Below, in pieces: positions 5,293 to 8,482 of a stretch of 8,482 bases of DNA. A program made the translations under genes and the position numbers. How positions within the stretch are numbered: position 1 is the stretch's first letter; each line of letters opens with the position of its first letter. The notes beneath the pieces are model-generated. The model was given only the letters and a program-made list of their open reading frames with translations. It was not told where the DNA came from and ran no database searches. The stretch lies in the NCBI GenBank assembly GCA_004298295.1, contig SCUH01000019.1, positions 1 to 8,482 on the forward strand. The letters run 5' to 3'. This DNA comes from Betaproteobacteria bacterium (GTDB taxonomy: Bacteria > Pseudomonadota > Gammaproteobacteria > Burkholderiales > SG8-39).

Positions 5293-6372
5293 TCAGGCTA
5301 CCGCCACGGGATAGGAACCCAGGACCTTGAGCAGCGGCGCGAGCTGCTCCAGCTCGGCGAGCGCCGCCGCGACCGGCGGGTCGCTGCGATGCCCCTCAAG
5401 GTCGACGAAAAAGTAATACTCCCACTGCCCGACGCGCGTCGGGCGCGATTCGATGCGCGTCATGCTGACGCCGTGTCTGGCGAGCGGCGTCAGCAGCGCG
5501 TGCACCGCCCCCGGCCGGTTCGGCGCCGACATCACCAGCGAGGTCGCGTCGCGCCCCGTGGGCGCCGGCGCTTGCGCTCCGAGCACCAGAAAGCGGGTGC
5601 GGTTGTTGGGATCGTCCTCGATATTCGATGCCATCACGGCGAGGCCGTAACGCTCGGCGGCGATCTCGGGTCCGATGGCGCAAGCCCCGGCCTCGTCCGC
5701 CGCGAGGCGCGCCGCTTCGCCGTTGCTCGCCGCCGGAATCCGTACCGCCCGCGGCAGGTGCGCGCCGAGCCAGAGGTGGCATTGCGCCAGCGACTGCGGA
5801 TGCGAATACACGCGGCGCACGCCTTCGAGCGCCGCGCCGCCCTGGTCGTTGCGCCGCAGCAGGTGCTGGTGCACGCGCAGCGCGACCTCGCCGCAGATCT
5901 TCAGCGAAGTGCGCAGCAGCAGGTCGAGCGTGCGCCCCACCGCGCCCTCGGTCGAATTCTCCACGGGGACCACCGCGAACTGCGCGCCGCCCGATTCGGC
6001 GGCGCGGAACACGTCGTCGATCGAGGCGCAGGCTTCGGCCTCGACCGCGTGGCCGAACTGCTTGCGCAGCGCCATTTCGCTGAACGTGCCCTCCGGCCCG
6101 AGGTAGGCGACGCGAATGGCGGCCTCCAGGCTGCGGCAGGCCGACATCACCTCGCGAAACACCGCCGCGACGCGCTCGTCCGGCAGCGGGCCCGGATTGC
6201 GTGCCGTGACGCGGCGCAGGATTTCGCTCTCGCGTTCGGGCCGGTAGGCCGGCGCGCCCTGCTTCAGCGCGCCGATGCGCCGTGCCAGATCGGCGCGCCG
6301 GCCGAGCAGCGCGAGCAGTTCGTCGTCGAGCGCGTCGATTGCGTTGCGCAGCGGTCCGATCGCGTCGCTCAT
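5293..6372 (-). CDS. pheA: Bifunctional chorismate mutase / prephenate dehydratase (P-protein)
   Basis: Turns chorismate into prephenate and then phenylpyruvate, committing flux to phenylalanine. In 359 aa: an AroQ chorismate mutase (about 1-85) with R9 in PLRNAIDALDDELLALL, K37 and the RPERESEIL segment (44-52); a prephenate dehydratase domain (about 87-265) with AYLGPEGTFSEMA (89-101), VENSTEGAV (137-145) and NRTRFLVL (257-264, including the TRF motif at 259-261); and a C-terminal ACT domain (about 276-355) with NRPGAV (285-290) and ESRP (308-311), the phenylalanine-binding motifs. Feedback inhibition by phenylalanine is therefore expected. The ATG at 6372 overlaps the serA stop as ATGA; the open frame continues to 6804 but only within serA. 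There is no separate Shine-Dalgarno, so coupling to serA is likely. Confidence 0.97.
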   Translation of the reverse strand: MSDAIGPLRNAIDALDDELLALLGRRADLARRIGALKQGAPAYRPERESEILRRVTARNPGPLPDERVAAVFREVMSACRSLEAAIRVAYLGPEGTFSEMALRKQFGHAVEAEACASIDDVFRAAESGGAQFAVVPVENSTEGAVGRTLDLLLRTSLKICGEVALRVHQHLLRRNDQGGAALEGVRRVYSHPQSLAQCHLWLGAHLPRAVRIPAASNGEAARLAADEAGACAIGPEIAAERYGLAVMASNIEDDPNNRTRFLVLGAQAPAPTGRDATSLVMSAPNRPGAVHALLTPLARHGVSMTRIESRPTRVGQWEYYFFVDLEGHRSDPPVAAALAELEQLAPLLKVLGSYPVAVA

Positions 6373-7574
6373 GTCGGACCGGCCGGGGCCGGGAGGTAGC
6401 GCACGGCCAGCACGCCCTCGATGCGACGCAGCTCTTCCAGCGCTTCGGCCGGTACCGCGCTGTCGACGTCGACCAGCGTGTAGGCCATCTCGCCGCGCGA
6501 TTTGTTCAGCATGTTGCGGATGTTGATGCCGCGCCCTCCCATCGCCTGCGAAATGCGCGCCAGCATGTTCGGCACGTTGGCGTTGGCAATGGCGAGCCGG
6601 TAAGGCGACTCGCGCGCGATCACCGCGTCGGGAAAATTGACCGCGTTGCGCAGCGTGCCGTCCTCGAGATACTCGCGCACCTGGTCGACCACCATCACGG
6701 CGCAGTTGTCCTCGGCCTCGCGGGTCGAGGCTCCCAGATGGGGCAGCGCGACGACGCCCGGCTGATTGAGCAGGACCGGCGACGGGAAATCGGTCACGAA
6801 GCACTTCAGGCGGTGGCTGCGCAGCGCCTTCAGCACCGCTTGGTCCTCGACCACGCCGTCGCGCGAGAAATTGAGCAGGATCGCCCCGGGCCGCAGCAGC
6901 TCGACGCTCTTCGCATTGAGCAGATGGCGCGTCTTCGCGGAAAGCGGCACGTGCAGGGTGACGAAATGGCTCGCCCGCAGCACCTCGTCGATGGAGGCTG
7001 CGCGCCGCACCTGCGAGGACAGGCTCCAGGCGGCGTCCACGGTGATCTCCGGATCGAAGCCGAGCACGTGCATGCCGAGCCGGATCGCGGCATCGGCCAC
7101 CAAGCTGCCGATCTTGCCCAGGCCGATGACGCCCAGCGTCTGGCCCGGCAGCTCGCTGCCGGCAAAGGTCGCCTTGCCCTTTTCGACCTGCTTGTCGAGG
7201 TCGGGCGCGGCCGCATCCAGGCCGCGCACGAACTCGAGCGCCGGCACCAGGTTGCGCGCCGCCATCAGCATCCCGGCGATCACCAGCTCCTTGACCGCAT
7301 TGGCGTTGGCGCCGGGAGCGTTGAACACCGGCACGCCGATCTTCGAGAGTTCCGCCACCGGGATGTTGTTCACGCCCGCGCCGGCCCGGCCGACCGCCTT
7401 GACGTTGGGGCCGAAGTTCATGCCGTGCAGGTCCTGCGAGCGCACCAGCACGGCGTCCGGCGCCTTGGCGTCCTTGACGATCGCGTAGCGCTCCGGCGGC
7501 AGGCGCTTGAGGCCGATCTGGGCGATCTGGTTCAGCACCAGCACTTCGATCTTCTTCTCCACGCTCCTAGGCAT
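6369..7574 (-). CDS. serA: D-3-phosphoglycerate dehydrogenase with ACT domain, compact type
   Basis: Oxidises 3-phosphoglycerate to 3-phosphohydroxypyruvate, the first step of serine synthesis; SerC, encoded next to it, does the following step. The 401-aa protein has an N-terminal substrate domain with VGRAGAGVNNIPV (61-73), a Rossmann fold with GVIGLGKIGS (148-157) and FDP (173-175), R238 in NFSRDGVV, H279 in LPHLGAST, and an ACT domain (about 327-396) with NANVPNML and GRGINIRN, consistent with serine feedback control. The catalytic Glu of the E. coli enzyme (in DVFPTEP) has no counterpart; the region reads TDFPSP (261-266), as in the short firmicute-like subfamily. The ATG at 7574 overlaps serC by eight bases and has AAGGAG 13 bases upstream (7593-7588). 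A start a few codons later is possible, as the first nine residues are not conserved. Confidence 0.93.
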   Translation of the reverse strand: MPRSVEKKIEVLVLNQIAQIGLKRLPPERYAIVKDAKAPDAVLVRSQDLHGMNFGPNVKAVGRAGAGVNNIPVAELSKIGVPVFNAPGANANAVKELVIAGMLMAARNLVPALEFVRGLDAAAPDLDKQVEKGKATFAGSELPGQTLGVIGLGKIGSLVADAAIRLGMHVLGFDPEITVDAAWSLSSQVRRAASIDEVLRASHFVTLHVPLSAKTRHLLNAKSVELLRPGAILLNFSRDGVVEDQAVLKALRSHRLKCFVTDFPSPVLLNQPGVVALPHLGASTREAEDNCAVMVVDQVREYLEDGTLRNAVNFPDAVIARESPYRLAIANANVPNMLARISQAMGGRGINIRNMLNKSRGEMAYTLVDVDSAVPAEALEELRRIEGVLAVRYLPAPAGPT

Positions 7575-8482
7575 GACGCTGTTCGAACTCCTTCAGGTAC
7601 GCGACCAGGCGCTGCACGCCCTCGAGCGGCATCGCGTTGTAGATCGAGGCGCGCATGCCGCCGACCGAGCGGTGCCCCTTCAGCTGCACCATGCCGCGCT
7701 CGGCTGCGCCCTTGAGGAAGGCCTCGTCCAGCCTGGCGTCGGCCAGCGTGAAGGGCACGTTCATGCGCGAGCGGTCGCGCGGCTCGACCGGGTTGCGGTA
7801 AAAGCCGCTGGCATCGAGGCAATCATAGAGCAGCTTCGCCTTGCCGAGGTTGCGCCGCTCGATTTCCGCCAGGCCGCCGAGGCGCTTCAGCCACTTGAAC
7901 ACCAGGCCGGCGACGTAGATCGAGTAGGTCGCCGGGGTATTGAGCATCGACTCGGCGTCGGCCTGCAGCTTGTAGTCCATCACCGTGGGGGTGCCCTTCG
8001 CCGCCTTCCCGATCAGGTCCTCGCGCACGACGACGATGGTGAGCCCGGCGGGGCCGATGTTCTTCTGCGCGCCGGCGTAGATCAGGCCGAAGCGGGACAC
8101 CTCGAGCGGGCGCGACAGCAGGTGCGACGAGGCGTCCGCCACCAGCGCCACGCTGCCGGTGTCCGGGACCCAGTGGAACTCGACGCCGCCGATGGTTTCA
8201 TTGGAGCAGTAGTGCGCATAGGCCGCATCCGGTCGCACGCGCCACGCGCCTTGCGGCGGCGCATAGCGGAACTGGCGGTCTTCGGAGCTGGCGGCGATCG
8301 CCACGTCGCAGTGCGCTGCGGCCTCCTTCGCGGCCTTCTTGGACCACTCGCCGGTGATCACGTAGTCCGCCTTGCCCCGCCCCGCGAGCAGGTTCATCGG
8401 CACCTGGGCGAACTGCAGCGTCGCCCCGCCCTGCAGGAACAGCACCTTGTAGTTCGCCGGGATGGCGAGCAGCTCGCGCAGG
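7567..8482 (-). CDS. serC: Phosphoserine aminotransferase (5' end outside the window)
   Basis: Transaminates 3-phosphohydroxypyruvate to phosphoserine with glutamate and PLP; the same enzyme acts in the E. coli-type pyridoxal phosphate pathway (PdxF role). About 304 residues are visible, reading LRELLAIPANYKVLFLQGGA at the cut end, so roughly 55-60 N-terminal residues lie beyond 8482; the family is about 360 aa. Visible motifs are QGGATLQF, ADYVITGEWSKKA, HYCSNETIGG, a PLP-binding aspartate in LVADASSHLLSRP, YAGAQKNIGPAG with the Schiff-base lysine at codon 8064-8062, VFKWLKRLGG, RSRMNVPF, and GHRSVGGMRASIYNAMP near the end. The stop lies eight bases inside serA. The codon at 8445 is an internal GTG, not the start. 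This is the upstream-most gene seen; the operon promoter is outside the window. Confidence 0.97.
   Translation of the reverse strand, partial: LRELLAIPANYKVLFLQGGATLQFAQVPMNLLAGRGKADYVITGEWSKKAAKEAAAHCDVAIAASSEDRQFRYAPPQGAWRVRPDAAYAHYCSNETIGGVEFHWVPDTGSVALVADASSHLLSRPLEVSRFGLIYAGAQKNIGPAGLTIVVVREDLIGKAAKGTPTVMDYKLQADAESMLNTPATYSIYVAGLVFKWLKRLGGLAEIERRNLGKAKLLYDCLDASGFYRNPVEPRDRSRMNVPFTLADARLDEAFLKGAAERGMVQLKGHRSVGGMRASIYNAMPLEGVQRLVAYLKEFEQRHA

Noticed and set aside
4030..6399. 789-codon plus-strand open frame antisense to hisC, pheA and tyrA
   Set aside because: It lies opposite three clearly homologous enzyme genes. Its Arg/His/Ala-rich translation resembles no family and is what the complement of GC-rich codons yields.
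6282..7715. 477-codon plus-strand open frame antisense to serA
   Set aside because: Same reason: it mirrors SerA codons, has no domain pattern and no promoter or ribosome-binding site.

Overview
The window is GC-rich (sampled 60-base lines in the amino-acid genes are about 67-73% G+C) and reads almost entirely on the minus strand as a tightly packed biosynthetic operon: serC (cut by the window end) - serA - pheA - hisC - tyrA - aroA - ... - cmk. This is the mixed-function 'serC-pheA-hisC-tyrA-aroA-cmk-rpsA' supraoperon known from beta- and gammaproteobacteria. The compact serA between serC and pheA, the separate (not fused) tyrA and aroA, and the protein sequences all suggest a betaproteobacterium. 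The species cannot be named from the sequence.

Layout, in the direction of operon transcription (right to left): 8482-7567 serC; 7574-6369 serA; 6372-5293 pheA; 5289-4186 hisC; 4189-3311 tyrA; 3314-2037 aroA. Neighbouring genes overlap by 4 or 8 bases, except pheA/hisC, which are 3 bases apart. There is no room for internal promoters or terminators between them, so translational coupling is expected. Together they encode the last two oxidation/transamination steps towards phosphoserine, EPSP synthase of the shikimate pathway, chorismate to phenylpyruvate, prephenate/arogenate to tyrosine, and an aminotransferase that can serve histidine and aromatic synthesis.

Between aroA and cmk, where the two genes usually abut, lies a 1.3-kb interruption (747-2036) of lower G+C (about 57-60% in sampled lines). 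It holds a Phd/YefM-type antitoxin plus a PIN-domain (VapC-type) toxin on the plus strand, head-on to the operon. The toxin and aroA stop codons share bases. Next comes about 370 bases with no convincing gene, then a solitary VapB-family antitoxin on the minus strand with no toxin partner, directly upstream of cmk. cmk ends in a strong intrinsic terminator whose loop is the cmk stop codon. The downstream gene, rpsA in relatives, lies outside the window.

The housekeeping genes are ordinary and confidently recognised. The unusual part is the toxin-antitoxin insertion and what it implies for expression of the essential gene cmk. I found no wholly new system, RNA gene, CRISPR array or insertion sequence.
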